Part shown: piece after piece, positions 1 to 8,802 of the stretch
Position numbering within the stretch: position 1 is the stretch's first letter
How the letters are laid out: each line of letters opens with the position of its first letter
DNA from: Streptosporangium subroseum
Lineage (GTDB): Bacteria; Actinomycetota; Actinomycetes; Streptosporangiales; Streptosporangiaceae
Length of the DNA stretch: 64,000 nucleotides
NCBI RefSeq assembly: GCF_900188345.1
Contig: NZ_FZOD01000016.1
Span: 62,001 to 126,000 of the forward strand
Direction: 5' to 3'
Notes under the pieces: generated by a model
What the model was told of the DNA's origin: nothing
Database searches by the model: none
Seen by the model: only the letters and a program-made list of their open reading frames with translations
Made by a program: the position numbers and the translations under genes

Positions 1-587
1 TCGACCGTGAGATCGGTCAGCGCCGCCGATCGTGCCATCCGCCCGAGCACCGCGGCGAGGTTCGCGCCGTCGGCCGCGAGGGGCCCGGCGTCCGCCGAGG
101 AGCACCGGCGGCGCATGGCCCGCGGCGAGGGGACATAACGGCGCCACGACTGGACCGTACGGCGAGGCGTGTTCTCCGGCTCCGGATCCTCGACCATGTG
201 ACCCAGCAGCTCCTCCGGGATCTGACGGGCCACGTGGCTGACGACGGTCCCGCTGGACCTGGGGATCCTGAGCACCATCTCCGCGCCCACGTCGAACCGG
301 ATCGGCAGCAACGCGCCGGGCTCCGGGGCGACCAGGGCCTCCACCGAGACGGCGAACCCGCCGATCGCGGTTCCCTGCGCGACCCGGTGGAACTGCTCGC
401 CCGGCAGACCCCTGGCGGCGTCGAGCAGCCCGCCGGAACCCGCGACCTCGTCCGCGACGAACCCGACGGCGTCGAACAGGTTCGACTTGCCGCTTGCGTT
501 GGGACCGACCAGCGCGAGGAAGGGCGGCACATCGAGATCGAAGTTCAAGAAGGACTTGAACCCGTCGATCTCGATCCGAGTGATCAT
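1..587 (-). CDS. AAA-type ATPase, RecF/SMC-like (C-terminus outside window)
   Basis: The first 195 codons are present and the gene runs off the left edge. The ATG at 587 opens with MITRIEIDGFKSF, the usual first strand of RecF/SMC-type ATPases that act on DNA or as defence or overcoming-lysogenisation-like ATPases. A Walker A loop GPNASGKSN lies at residues 28-36. The later part (SWRRYVPSPRAMR, then GANLAAVLGRMAR) resembles the lid region of the AAA_21/AAA_15 ATPase families. It follows gatA by 49 bases on the same strand and could be co-transcribed. Without the Walker B and C-terminal half the exact subfamily cannot be set. Confidence 0.8.
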   Translation of the reverse strand, partial: MITRIEIDGFKSFLNFDLDVPPFLALVGPNASGKSNLFDAVGFVADEVAGSGGLLDAARGLPGEQFHRVAQGTAIGGFAVSVEALVAPEPGALLPIRFDVGAEMVLRIPRSSGTVVSHVARQIPEELLGHMVEDPEPENTPRRTVQSWRRYVPSPRAMRRRCSSADAGPLAADGANLAAVLGRMARSAALTDLTV

Positions 588-636
588 GCCGCCGCTCTCC
601 CTCTCACCTGTCGCCTCCGTCTCCTCGAAAAGGTTT

Positions 637-2127
637 CTACAGCGCCGGGGCCTTGGACAGCAGGCTTCCGCCCCAACGGGCCTCGAGAGCCTTCTCCACG
701 GCCGCGCCGACCCGGTAACAGCGGTCGTCGCCGAGCACCGGGGCCATGATCTGCAGACCGACCGGCAGCCCGTCCTCGTCCGCCAGGCCGCACGGCACGG
801 AGATGGCCGCGTTGCCCGCCAGGTTGGCCGGGATGGTGCACAGGTCCGCGAGGTACATCGCCAGCGGGTCGTCGGCGCGCTCGCCGATCGCGAACGCCGT
901 GGTCGGCGTGGTCGGCGAGATGAGCACGTCCACCTGCTGGAACGCCGCCTCGAAGTCGCGCGCGATGAGCGTGCGGACCTTCTGCGCCTGGCCGTAGTAG
1001 GCGTCGTAGTAGCCGCTGGACAGCGCGTACGTGCCGAGGATGATGCGCCGCTTGACCTCGGGGCCGAAGCCCTGGGCGCGGGTCAGCGCCATGACCTCCT
1101 CGGCGCTCCGTGTGCCGTCGTCGCCGACGCGCAGGCCGTACCGCATGGCGTCGAACCGGGCCAGGTTGGACGAGCACTCCGACGGGGCGATCAGGTAGTA
1201 CGCCGGGAGCGCGACGTCGAACGACGGGCAGGAGACCTCGAAGACCTTGGCGCCCATCGACTCCAGCAGCTCCACGGTCTCGTGGAAGCGGGCGAGCACG
1301 CCGGGCTGGTATCCGTCGCCGCCGAACTCCTTGACCACGCCGATGCGCAGCCCCGCCACGTCGGCGTTGCGCGCCGCCTCGACCACGGAGGGCACCGGGG
1401 CGTCGACGGAGGTGGAGTCCATGACGTCGTGGCCGGAGAACGCCTCGTGCAGCAGCGCGGCGTCCATCACGTTGCGGGCGAAGGGGCCCGGCGTGTCCAG
1501 GGAGCTCGCGAAGGCGATCACGCCGTAGCGGGACGAGCCGCCGTAGGTCGGCTTCATGCCCACGATGCCGGTGACCGCGGCGGGCTGGCGGATCGAGCCG
1601 CCGGTGTCGGTGCCGGTGGACAGCGGGGCCTCGTAGGCCGCGACCGCGGCGGACGAGCCACCCGAGGAGCCGCCGGGGATCCGCGAGAGGTCCCACGGGT
1701 TGTGCGTCGTGCCGTAGGCCGAGTTCTCGGTGGAGGAGCCCATCGCGAACTCGTCGAGGTTGGTCTTGCCGAGGATCACCAGACCGGCCTCGCGGAGGCG
1801 GCGGGTCACGGTCGCGTCGTACGGCGGGCGCCAGCCCTCAAGGATCTTCGATCCGGCCGTGGTCGGCATGTCCTTGGTAGTGAAGACGTCCTTGTGCGCG
1901 ATCGGCACACCGGCGAGCGGACCGAGGTCCTCCCCGGCGGCCCGGCGGGCGTCGACGACCCGCGCCTGCTCCAGCGTCGTCTCCGCGTCAACGTGCAGGA
2001 ACGCGTTGACCTGTGGCTCGACGGCGGCGATCCGGTCGAGATGGGCCTGTGCGACCTCGACGGCCGAGACCTCGCCGCTCGCGATCAGCGCGCCCAGATC
2101 GGCGGCGGACTTGTGGATGAGACTCAT
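637..2127 (-). CDS. gatA: Glu-tRNA(Gln)/Asp-tRNA(Asn) amidotransferase subunit A
   Basis: A 496-residue amidase-signature enzyme that releases ammonia from glutamine for transamidation of mischarged Glu-tRNA(Gln) or Asp-tRNA(Asn) in the GatCAB complex. The catalytic triad falls at the canonical places: Lys79 (AHKDVF), Ser154 (PGGSSGGSS) and Ser178 (DTGGSIR). Length and N-terminus are typical of the family. The ATG overlaps the gatC stop by four bases (ATGA), so the two are translationally coupled. gatB is not in the window; an ATPase gene follows instead. Confidence 0.97.
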   Translation of the reverse strand: MSLIHKSAADLGALIASGEVSAVEVAQAHLDRIAAVEPQVNAFLHVDAETTLEQARVVDARRAAGEDLGPLAGVPIAHKDVFTTKDMPTTAGSKILEGWRPPYDATVTRRLREAGLVILGKTNLDEFAMGSSTENSAYGTTHNPWDLSRIPGGSSGGSSAAVAAYEAPLSTGTDTGGSIRQPAAVTGIVGMKPTYGGSSRYGVIAFASSLDTPGPFARNVMDAALLHEAFSGHDVMDSTSVDAPVPSVVEAARNADVAGLRIGVVKEFGGDGYQPGVLARFHETVELLESMGAKVFEVSCPSFDVALPAYYLIAPSECSSNLARFDAMRYGLRVGDDGTRSAEEVMALTRAQGFGPEVKRRIILGTYALSSGYYDAYYGQAQKVRTLIARDFEAAFQQVDVLISPTTPTTAFAIGERADDPLAMYLADLCTIPANLAGNAAISVPCGLADEDGLPVGLQIMAPVLGDDRCYRVGAAVEKALEARWGGSLLSKAPAL

Positions 2128-2423
2128 GCTTCCTCCCCAAGGATGCGCGGGACACGGAAGCGGCCGTCCTCGACTGCCGGGGCACCGGACAGTGCCTGTT
2201 CCGGCGTCAGGCTGGGCCGTACCTCGTCGGGGCGGTAGACGTTGGTGATCGGGAGCGCGTGTGAGGACGGCGGGATGTCGTCGGCCGCCACCTCGGCGAC
2301 GCGGGCGACCGCACCGATGATCACATCGAGCTGGGCGGCGAAGTGGTCGAGTTCCTCATCGGCCAGCGCCAGCCGGGAGAGCCGGGCGAGGTGAGCGACC
2401 TCGTCGCGGGTTATGGCGGACAT
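2124..2423 (-). CDS. gatC: Glu-tRNA(Gln)/Asp-tRNA(Asn) amidotransferase subunit C
   Basis: A 99-residue small subunit that wraps GatA and stabilises GatCAB. Recognised by the N-terminal MSAITRDEVAHLARLSRLAL helix and the ITNVYRPDEVRPSL stretch. The ATG at 2423 matches the normal family start; an upstream in-frame extension to 2468 (MTGSNCHST...) has no family resemblance and is probably untranslated leader. A TAGGAT sequence on the minus strand (2467-2472) could be the -10 element of the gatCA operon, with only a weak -35. Confidence 0.95.
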   Translation of the reverse strand: MSAITRDEVAHLARLSRLALADEELDHFAAQLDVIIGAVARVAEVAADDIPPSSHALPITNVYRPDEVRPSLTPEQALSGAPAVEDGRFRVPRILGEEA

Positions 2424-2721
2424 GAGTCGTTGAACCCGTTTCGTGGAATGGCAATTGGACCCTGTCATCCTATGGCTCGTGACCTAACGTGCCCGACTCA
2501 TTAACGCCGCAGTAACCAAGTCAAGATCTGTTAGGGGGGTTGGTCACCCGCTCCGTGGCCTGTGAAGTGGGGCGGAACTCCTCGTCCTGGCCGCCGGAAC
2601 CCTCCGGTGAACACGGCCCCGGGGCCTCATCGAGGGTCCGCAAGCCGGTGGGAGGTCTTTCGGACCCTGACCGGTTCTTCCCGGCCCGGGAGTTTCCCGG
2701 ACGATGTCCGATGCGGGGCCG
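2424..2721. other. Intergenic region upstream of gatC
   Basis: About 300 bases between the GGDEF-EAL stop and the gatC start, both minus strand. It should hold the terminator of the former and the promoter of the latter. A short hairpin (CCGGGA-GTT-TCCCGG, near 2687-2701) lies just past the GGDEF-EAL stop without a T-run, and a GGCCCCGGGGCC palindrome lies further on. The candidate gatC -10 is at 2467-2472. No gene seen. Confidence 0.4.
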
Positions 2722-4821
2722 TCAGGCGGGGTGGGGATCGAAGACCTCGGCGGGGTCAAGAGCCTCGATGGGGTCGAGAAAGTCGAGGCCGGGCTTGGCG
2801 GGGTCACGGTGCTCACGGAGCCAGACGGTGGCGTCGGCGGCGGACATGGGCTTGGCGAACAACCAGCCCTGGCCGAGATCGCAGCCCATGTCGGCCAGGT
2901 GGGCGGCCACCTCGGGGGATTCGACGCCCTCGGCGACCGAACGCAGGCCCAGGGAACGGACGAGGTCGACGATGGAGCGGACGATCCGCTCGTCGTCCTT
3001 GGACTCGCCGATCCGGCGGACGAACGAGGCGTCGATCTTGACCTCGGCGACCGGCAGACGCTGCAGGCGGACCAGCGAGGAGTAGCCGGTGCCGAAGTCG
3101 TCCAGCGCGAGCGGCACCCCGAGCGAGGCCAGGGCGCGGATCGCGTCGGCGGTGTAGGCCTGGTCGGTCATCAGGATCCGCTCGGTGACCTCCAGCTGGA
3201 TCGCCATGGGCGGCAGCCGGTATCGAGCCAGGCCCGCTTCCAGCCGGTCGGAGAGGGCGGAGTCGAGCAGGTCACGGGCGGAGACGTTGACGGAGATCTG
3301 CTCGTGCAGGCCGGTGTGCCACCAGTGCGCGGCCTGGGCCAGCGCGGTGTCGATGACGTATCCGGTGAGGTGGCGCATCAGGTATGACTGCTCGGCCATC
3401 GGCACGAACTCGGACGGGGGGATCATCCCGCGGTCCGGGTGGCACCACCGCAGCAGTGCCTCCACGCCCCGCACCTGCCCCCCGGCCAGGTCAAGCTTCG
3501 GCTGGTAGTGCAGCCGGAGCTCGGAACGGTCGATGGCCCTGCGCAGGTCGCCGAGGAGGTTGAGCCGCTCGGGACTGTTGCGGTCCTTGTCGGCGGCGTA
3601 GATCTCGACTCCCGTCCGGCCCTCCTTCGCCAGATACATCGCCACATCGGAGCGCTGGAGCAGCATCTCGAAGTCCGGCGCGTGGTCGGGGTAGAGGGCG
3701 ATGCCGAACGAGGCGTCCACGTCGAAGGTCATCCCCTCCAGGCGGACCGGCTCGGTCAGGGCCACCCGCAGGCGCGCGGCCACCTCCCTGGCCGCCGCGG
3801 CGTCCCTGATCGAGGGCAGCAGCACCGCGAACTCGTCACCGCCGAGCCGGGCCACCACGTCACCCGGCCGCACGCTGTGGGTGAGCCGGTGCGCCACCAG
3901 CTGCAGCAGGCGGTCGCCGACCGGGTGCCCGAGGGTGTCGTTGACCTCCTTGAAGCGGTCGAGGTCGAGCAGGAACAGGCCGACCCGCTCGCCCACCCGC
4001 GCCTCGGCGAGCGCCTCCTCGGTGCTGAGCACGAGCATCTTGCGGTTGGGCAGCCCGGTGAGCCCGTCGTGCATCGCCTGGTGATCGCGGCGGACCGACA
4101 TGGTGGCGGTGAAGTAAACCGCCATCACCGGTGCGAGGAACAGCGGCACCAGCGCCGGGGAGTGGTTCATCACCACCACGACCAGCGGCGCCAGGCCGAG
4201 CAGCCCGGCGTAGACCAGGCTCTGGTGGCCGATCGTGGTCTTGATCACCCGGTGGAGTGACCTGCGCTCGTGCAGCGCCACCGCGCCGGAGACCAGCAGT
4301 GCCCGGACCACGAAGTAGGCGAGCCCGGCCAGCCCGATCGCGAGCAGGTCGGACCCCCTGGGCACCCAGCCCGTCACCGGGGACGGCCGGTTGTCGAAGA
4401 TCCCGAGCACCGCCCCGGCCGCGGCGCAGGCCAGCGTCACCTGCGCGATGTTGAACATCACCCGATGCCATGCCTTGCGGGTGACGACTCCGTTGACGAC
4501 GATGGCGACCGTCTGCATGAGCACGGCGGTCGGCAACCCGTAGTGGAGCAGCGCGGCGAAGGTGAACATGGTCGACGGGTAGGTGCCGCCCACGGTCATC
4601 GACGACGACAGGAGCACCGGCCGCAGCTCGCCCAGCACGACCAGGATCGACAGCATCCAGAAAAGCGGGCTGCGGGCGAGCCCCGCCAGCTCCTCCTGAC
4701 CGATCAGCCACTGCGTCACGGCGAGAACGGTGAACCCCGCCGCGATGACGGTGGCGAGATAGGACCACAAGGGCGAACCAGCGCGCGGGCCAGTGTCGCG
4801 TGTGTCGTTTGGGTCGGCCAT
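2722..4821 (-). CDS. Membrane GGDEF-EAL cyclic-di-GMP enzyme
   Basis: A 699-residue bifunctional protein with about seven N-terminal membrane segments (residues ~20-235), a diguanylate cyclase domain and an EAL phosphodiesterase domain. The GGDEF motif is intact at residues 327-331 (LGGDEFAVL). The EAL motif is intact at 454-456 (EALLRW), and the downstream metal and substrate motifs LEVTER, DDFGTGYSS and EGVE are present, so both synthesis and hydrolysis of c-di-GMP look possible. In streptomycetes a similar membrane GGDEF-EAL gene (the CdgC type, from memory) sits next to ligA, as here. The ATG at 4821 is preferred; an in-frame ATG at 4839 would add six residues. Confidence 0.93.
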   Translation of the reverse strand: MADPNDTRDTGPRAGSPLWSYLATVIAAGFTVLAVTQWLIGQEELAGLARSPLFWMLSILVVLGELRPVLLSSSMTVGGTYPSTMFTFAALLHYGLPTAVLMQTVAIVVNGVVTRKAWHRVMFNIAQVTLACAAAGAVLGIFDNRPSPVTGWVPRGSDLLAIGLAGLAYFVVRALLVSGAVALHERRSLHRVIKTTIGHQSLVYAGLLGLAPLVVVVMNHSPALVPLFLAPVMAVYFTATMSVRRDHQAMHDGLTGLPNRKMLVLSTEEALAEARVGERVGLFLLDLDRFKEVNDTLGHPVGDRLLQLVAHRLTHSVRPGDVVARLGGDEFAVLLPSIRDAAAAREVAARLRVALTEPVRLEGMTFDVDASFGIALYPDHAPDFEMLLQRSDVAMYLAKEGRTGVEIYAADKDRNSPERLNLLGDLRRAIDRSELRLHYQPKLDLAGGQVRGVEALLRWCHPDRGMIPPSEFVPMAEQSYLMRHLTGYVIDTALAQAAHWWHTGLHEQISVNVSARDLLDSALSDRLEAGLARYRLPPMAIQLEVTERILMTDQAYTADAIRALASLGVPLALDDFGTGYSSLVRLQRLPVAEVKIDASFVRRIGESKDDERIVRSIVDLVRSLGLRSVAEGVESPEVAAHLADMGCDLGQGWLFAKPMSAADATVWLREHRDPAKPGLDFLDPIEALDPAEVFDPHPA

Positions 4822-4950
4822 GAGTAACAAAACCCCCATTAGTTCACTATGGGAGAGTACGGCCTATGGGCCACTTCGCGAAACCGGTTGCGCACGTTCC
4901 GTCACTGGCATATTGAGCGCCTTTGCCCCATTACGTCCGTCCATGGCCGA

Positions 4951-7137
4951 CTATTCTTCGGGTTTCACCGCCATCGCGGCCGCGGCTTCGGGCCCCTCGG
5001 CGAGGAGAACCCGCAGGCCCGGCTCATCCAGGACCGGGACGCCGAGCGTGACCGCCTTGTCGAGTTTGGAGCCGGCGTTCTCGCCGACCACCACGAAGGA
5101 GGTCTTCTTCGACACCGAGCCCGAGACCTTGCCGCCCCGGCTCGTCAGGGCCGCGCCGGCCTCGTCGCGGGTGAAATCGGCCAGTGTGCCGGTCACCACG
5201 AAGGTCAGCCCGGCCAGGATCTGCGGGAGCCGCTCCGCCAGCCCCTCGTCCACCATCCGGACTCCCGCGGCCTTCCAGCGGGCGACGATCTCCCGGTGCC
5301 AGTCGACCTCGAACCACTCGCGGATCGCCGCGGCCACCCGGGGGCCGACCCCCTCGACCGCGGCCAGCTCCTCCTCCGAGGCGTCGGCGATCGCGTCGAT
5401 CGAGCGGAACTCGGCGGCGAGCGCCCGGGCCGTGGGCGGGCCGATGTGCCGGATGGAGAGCGCGACCAGCACGCGCTGGACCGCGTCGTCCTTCGTCTTC
5501 GCCTTCTCCAGCTCCTCCAGCATCGTCTCGGCGTTCTTGCTCGGCTCGCCGCTCTGGTTGGCGAAGAGGGTGACGACCTTCGGCTCGCCGGTCTCCGGGT
5601 CGGTCTTGGGCAGGCCGGTGTCGGGGTCGCGGACGACGGATCTGATCGGCAGCAGCCGCTCGATGGTCAGGTCGAACAGGTCGGCCTCGGTGCGGACCGG
5701 CGGCTCCTGCGGCGGCAGCGGCTGGGTCAGCGCGGTGGCCGCCACGTAGCCCAGCTTGTCGATGTCGAAGGCCCTGCGCCCGGCGGCGAAGAAGATGCGC
5801 TCGCGGAGCTGGGCGGGACACGCCCTGGCGTTGGGACAGCGCAGGTCGGCGTCGCCCTCCCGCTCGTACGCCAGCTCGGTGCCGCACTCCGGGCAGTGCG
5901 TCGGCATCGTGAACTCCCGCTCGGTGCCGTCGCGCAGGGCGGCGACCGGCCCGACGATCTCGGGGATGACGTCGCCCGCCTTGCGCAGCACCACGGTGTC
6001 CCCGATGAGCACGCCCTTGCGCGCGACCTCCGAGCCGTTGTGCAGCGTGGCCCGCTCGACCGTGGACCCGGCCACCACGATCGGCTCCATGACGCCGTAC
6101 GGCGTGACCCTGCCGGTGCGGCCGATCCCCACCTGGATGTCCAGAAGCTTGGTGTTGACCTCCTCCGGCGGGTATTTGTAGGCGATCGCCCAGCGCGGCG
6201 CCCGGCTGGTGGAACCCAGGTTGTTCTGGAGCTCGATGCGGTCGACCTTGACCACGACACCGTCGATCTCGTAGGCCGGGTCGTGGCGGTGCTCGCGGTA
6301 GAACTCGATGAAGGCATTGATGCCCTCAAGGTCGTCGACGACCTTGTAGAGGTCGCTGACCGGGAGCCCGAACTCCCTGAGCCGCTCGTAGACCTGGGAC
6401 TGGGTCGCGGGCTCCGCGGACCCCTTCCACACGCCGACGCCGTGAACGATCATGAGCAGCGGGCGCTGCGCGGTGATCTGCGCGTCCTTCTGCCGTAGCG
6501 AGCCGGCGGCCGAGTTTCTCGGGTTGGCGAACGGGGCCTTGCCCTCCTCGACCAGTTGCTCGTTGAGCTTCTTGAACCCCTCGACTGGGATGTAGACCTC
6601 TCCGCGGATCTCCACCAGATCAGGCACGTCATCACCGATCAGGCGGTGCGGCACATTCGTGATCGTGCGCACGTTGGCCGTCACGTCGTCGCCGACGCGG
6701 CCGTCGCCCCGCGTCACCCCCCGGACCAGGCGGCCCTTCTCGTAGACCAGCGCGAGCGCCAGACCGTCGATCTTCAGCTCGCAGAGGTAGGGCGCGGGGT
6801 CGCGCTCGGCCAGCCGCTCGGCCCGCGCCTGCCAGGAGGCGAGGTTGTCGGCGTTGAACGCGTTGTCCAGGCTCTCCATGCGCTGCAGGTGCTCGACCGG
6901 CCTGAAGACGGTGGAGATCGGCGCGCCGATCTTCTGCGTGGGTGAGTCGGGCGTGCGCAGGCTGGGGCTCTCCTCCTCCAGCTCGCGCAGCTCCCGCATC
7001 CACGTGTCGTACTGGGCGTCGCTCACCGTGGGAGCGTCGAGCACGTGATAGTTGCGGTTGGCCTCCTCGACCAGCTCGGTCAGCTTCGCGTGCCGCTCCA
7101 ACGCGGCCACCGGCACACCCTCGACCTCAGCGCCCAT
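4951..7137 (-). CDS. ligA: NAD-dependent DNA ligase LigA
   Basis: A 728-residue replicative ligase. It has the Ia domain that binds NMN, the adenylation domain with AMP-accepting Lys122 (CELKIDGLAL), the OB fold, a four-cysteine zinc finger (CPECG near 405, CPNARACP about 20 residues later), the helix-hairpin-helix region (RHIGPPTARALA, EGVGPRVAAAI) and a C-terminal BRCT domain ending VKPEE. The ATG at 7137 follows a GGGGAGAG Shine-Dalgarno; longer in-frame starts up to 7395 add Pro/Arg-rich sequence with no family match. An unusual hydrophilic stretch (PDTGLPKTDPETGEPK) sits after the zinc finger. Confidence 0.97.
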   Translation of the reverse strand: MGAEVEGVPVAALERHAKLTELVEEANRNYHVLDAPTVSDAQYDTWMRELRELEEESPSLRTPDSPTQKIGAPISTVFRPVEHLQRMESLDNAFNADNLASWQARAERLAERDPAPYLCELKIDGLALALVYEKGRLVRGVTRGDGRVGDDVTANVRTITNVPHRLIGDDVPDLVEIRGEVYIPVEGFKKLNEQLVEEGKAPFANPRNSAAGSLRQKDAQITAQRPLLMIVHGVGVWKGSAEPATQSQVYERLREFGLPVSDLYKVVDDLEGINAFIEFYREHRHDPAYEIDGVVVKVDRIELQNNLGSTSRAPRWAIAYKYPPEEVNTKLLDIQVGIGRTGRVTPYGVMEPIVVAGSTVERATLHNGSEVARKGVLIGDTVVLRKAGDVIPEIVGPVAALRDGTEREFTMPTHCPECGTELAYEREGDADLRCPNARACPAQLRERIFFAAGRRAFDIDKLGYVAATALTQPLPPQEPPVRTEADLFDLTIERLLPIRSVVRDPDTGLPKTDPETGEPKVVTLFANQSGEPSKNAETMLEELEKAKTKDDAVQRVLVALSIRHIGPPTARALAAEFRSIDAIADASEEELAAVEGVGPRVAAAIREWFEVDWHREIVARWKAAGVRMVDEGLAERLPQILAGLTFVVTGTLADFTRDEAGAALTSRGGKVSGSVSKKTSFVVVGENAGSKLDKAVTLGVPVLDEPGLRVLLAEGPEAAAAMAVKPEE

Positions 7138-7299
7138 CGCCCGCTCTCCCCTCGTCAAAACGACCCAGGGAAACGCTATCGCCGAGCACCGACATCGCGA
7201 GTCCGCCTTACCCGGAGATGAACAAGGCCGTCTGATCGGCGGCGACGGCACGTGGGGCCGCGGCCGCCGGACATGGGGCCGCGGTACGTGAACCCGGCG

Positions 7300-7466
7300 C
7301 CCGGCCGACGGGCCTCCGGCGTCCGCTCCGGGAAGGATCCCGGCCGCCCCGCCGGCCGGGATCCTCGCCCGGCACATGCGGGCCGGGCATCGCACCGCCT
7401 GGCGCTCGCTCAGGGAAGGGGGTCAGCCGTCCCGCCGGCCGAGATCCTCGCCCAGCACCTGGGCCG
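7300..7466. repeat. 83-bp imperfect tandem duplication of the methionine synthase 3' end
   Basis: The last ~40 bases of the methionine synthase gene plus its downstream flank (about 7383-7466) recur at an offset of 83 bases (about 7300-7383). CCGTCCCGCCGGCC at 7427 pairs with CCGCCCCGCCGGCC at 7344, and CGCTCAGGGAAGG at 7407 pairs with CGCTCCGGGAAGG at 7324. The downstream copy has changed into a perfect hairpin (7335-7364). Confidence 0.65.
7335..7364 (-). terminator. Strong hairpin downstream of methionine synthase
   Basis: A perfect 12-bp stem, GGATCCCGGCCG with CGGCCGGGATCC, around a six-base loop. It lies about 60 bases past the methionine synthase stop on the minus strand and upstream of ligA. 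There is no T-run, as usual for high-GC actinomycete terminators. Confidence 0.7.
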
Positions 7467-8436
7467 ACTTGCGGCACTTGGCCAGGGCCGCCCTGGCGTA
7501 GGCGGGCGAGGCTCCGGCCAGGCCGCAGGCCGGGGTGAGCACGACCTGCGAGGCCAGGCCGGCGTGAGGGAACCCGAGACGGCGCCAGAGCTCGACGGCG
7601 GGCCTGGCGACCACGTCGATGTCCGGCAGCGAGGCGTCCACCCCGGGCACGACACCGAGGAAGAACGCCGTCCCGGCCTCGATCAGCTCACCGATCTCGT
7701 CCTCGTCACGCCGTTTGAGCAGGGAGGCGTCCAGCGAGATTCCCTTGACGCCCGCCGTACGAAGGACCTTGAAGGGCACATCGGAGGCGCAGCAGTGCAC
7801 GATCGGGAACGCGTCGGCGGGGAGCACCTCCCGGAGCCGGTCGGCGGCGACCTGGACGTCGACGGCGTTCAGCCGCCCGAAGCCCGACGCGGTCGGCACC
7901 GTGCCGGCGAGGACGCCGGGCAGTCCCGGCTCGTCGAGCTGTACGACGATCTCCGAGGCGCCCGGCACCCTCCGGCGTATGTCGGCGACGTGCGCGACGA
8001 TCCCCTCGGCGAGGGATTCCACCAGGTCACGCACCGCGCCGGAGTCGGCGAGCGTCTTGTCGCCGTACCGGAGCTCGATCGCCCCCGCCAGCGTCCACGG
8101 CCCGCACACCTGGATCTTGAAGGGGCCCCGGTATCCCTGGGCCGACTCCTCAAGCGCGTCGAGGTCACGCAGAAGGTGGTCGCGGGCGCGCTTGAAGTCG
8201 CGTCCCGGCCGGTCGGCGAACCGCCAGCCGGACGGCTGCACCTCCACCGGGAGCTCCAGCAGCAGCGACGCCGTCCGCCCGATCATGTCGGCGCCGACTC
8301 CGCGTGCGGGCAGCTCCGGCAGGTACGGCAGCGCGGGCAACTCGCCGAAGACGACCTTGATCGCCTCCGCGTGGTCCTCCCCCGGATGCGACCCGATGCC
8401 GGTCGCGGTCGCCTCGCCCCATGGGTACTGGCTCAT
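7423..8436 (-). CDS. Cobalamin-independent methionine synthase (MetE C-terminal-like)
   Basis: A 337-residue TIM-barrel protein matching the catalytic half of MetE, a stand-alone form found in actinobacteria. The start TATGIGSHPG, the VCGPWTLAGAIEL segment, QLDEPGLPG, the probable zinc ligands in IVHCCASDVPF and the final cysteine in LTPACGLAGAS fit the family. The ATG at 8436 has an excellent AGGAG spaced five bases upstream; the longer ORF start at 8496 has no such site. Relatives place this gene between mnmA and ligA, and here the T7SS island begins just upstream of it. Confidence 0.88.
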   Translation of the reverse strand: MSQYPWGEATATGIGSHPGEDHAEAIKVVFGELPALPYLPELPARGVGADMIGRTASLLLELPVEVQPSGWRFADRPGRDFKRARDHLLRDLDALEESAQGYRGPFKIQVCGPWTLAGAIELRYGDKTLADSGAVRDLVESLAEGIVAHVADIRRRVPGASEIVVQLDEPGLPGVLAGTVPTASGFGRLNAVDVQVAADRLREVLPADAFPIVHCCASDVPFKVLRTAGVKGISLDASLLKRRDEDEIGELIEAGTAFFLGVVPGVDASLPDIDVVARPAVELWRRLGFPHAGLASQVVLTPACGLAGASPAYARAALAKCRKSAQVLGEDLGRRDG

Positions 8437-8802
8437 GACTGCTCCTGGTTTCGCGTCGGGACGTGGGCAACACCCGCCGGCGTCTTTCCGGCTCACCCAC
8501 CCCGGCCAGCTTAGGACCGCAAAATCCCGTACCCGCCTGAGCGACCTCTCCCCGCGCGACGCCGGCTGCCGATTCGCGGTACGGGGGTCGCCGTGCCGGG
8601 CGGGTGAGCCTCGTCGCCCTCGTCACGGCGAGCGATCCCTCCGTTCCTCCGATACACGAATGGAACCCGTCATTTAGCCCCGACAGGGAAACAGACGTGA
8701 AAAGCGGGTGAAAACGGCGATTCGGGTGGGCCGGATTTGATTGGATGGGGCTTGATCAACCTGATGAGTGTCTGTACCGAGATGTGAGCTGGAAGGAATT
8801 CC
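8437..8802. other. Divergent intergenic region at the left edge of the T7SS island
   Basis: 366 bases between the methionine synthase start (minus) and the first pseudokinase start (plus). The right half is less GC-rich than its surroundings (for example around TTTGATTGGATGG at 8733), as expected for a promoter, but no convincing -35/-10 pair was found. No integrase remnant, tRNA or flanking direct repeat marking an insertion was seen. Confidence 0.5.

Noticed and set aside
17..532. A 171-codon minus frame at the left edge
   Set aside because: It is a shifted frame of the ATPase gene, whose true frame starts at 587 and contains the P-loop.
7252..8514. A 420-codon plus frame opposite methionine synthase
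   Set aside because: Shadow of the minus-strand gene, which has catalytic motifs and a strong AGGAG site.
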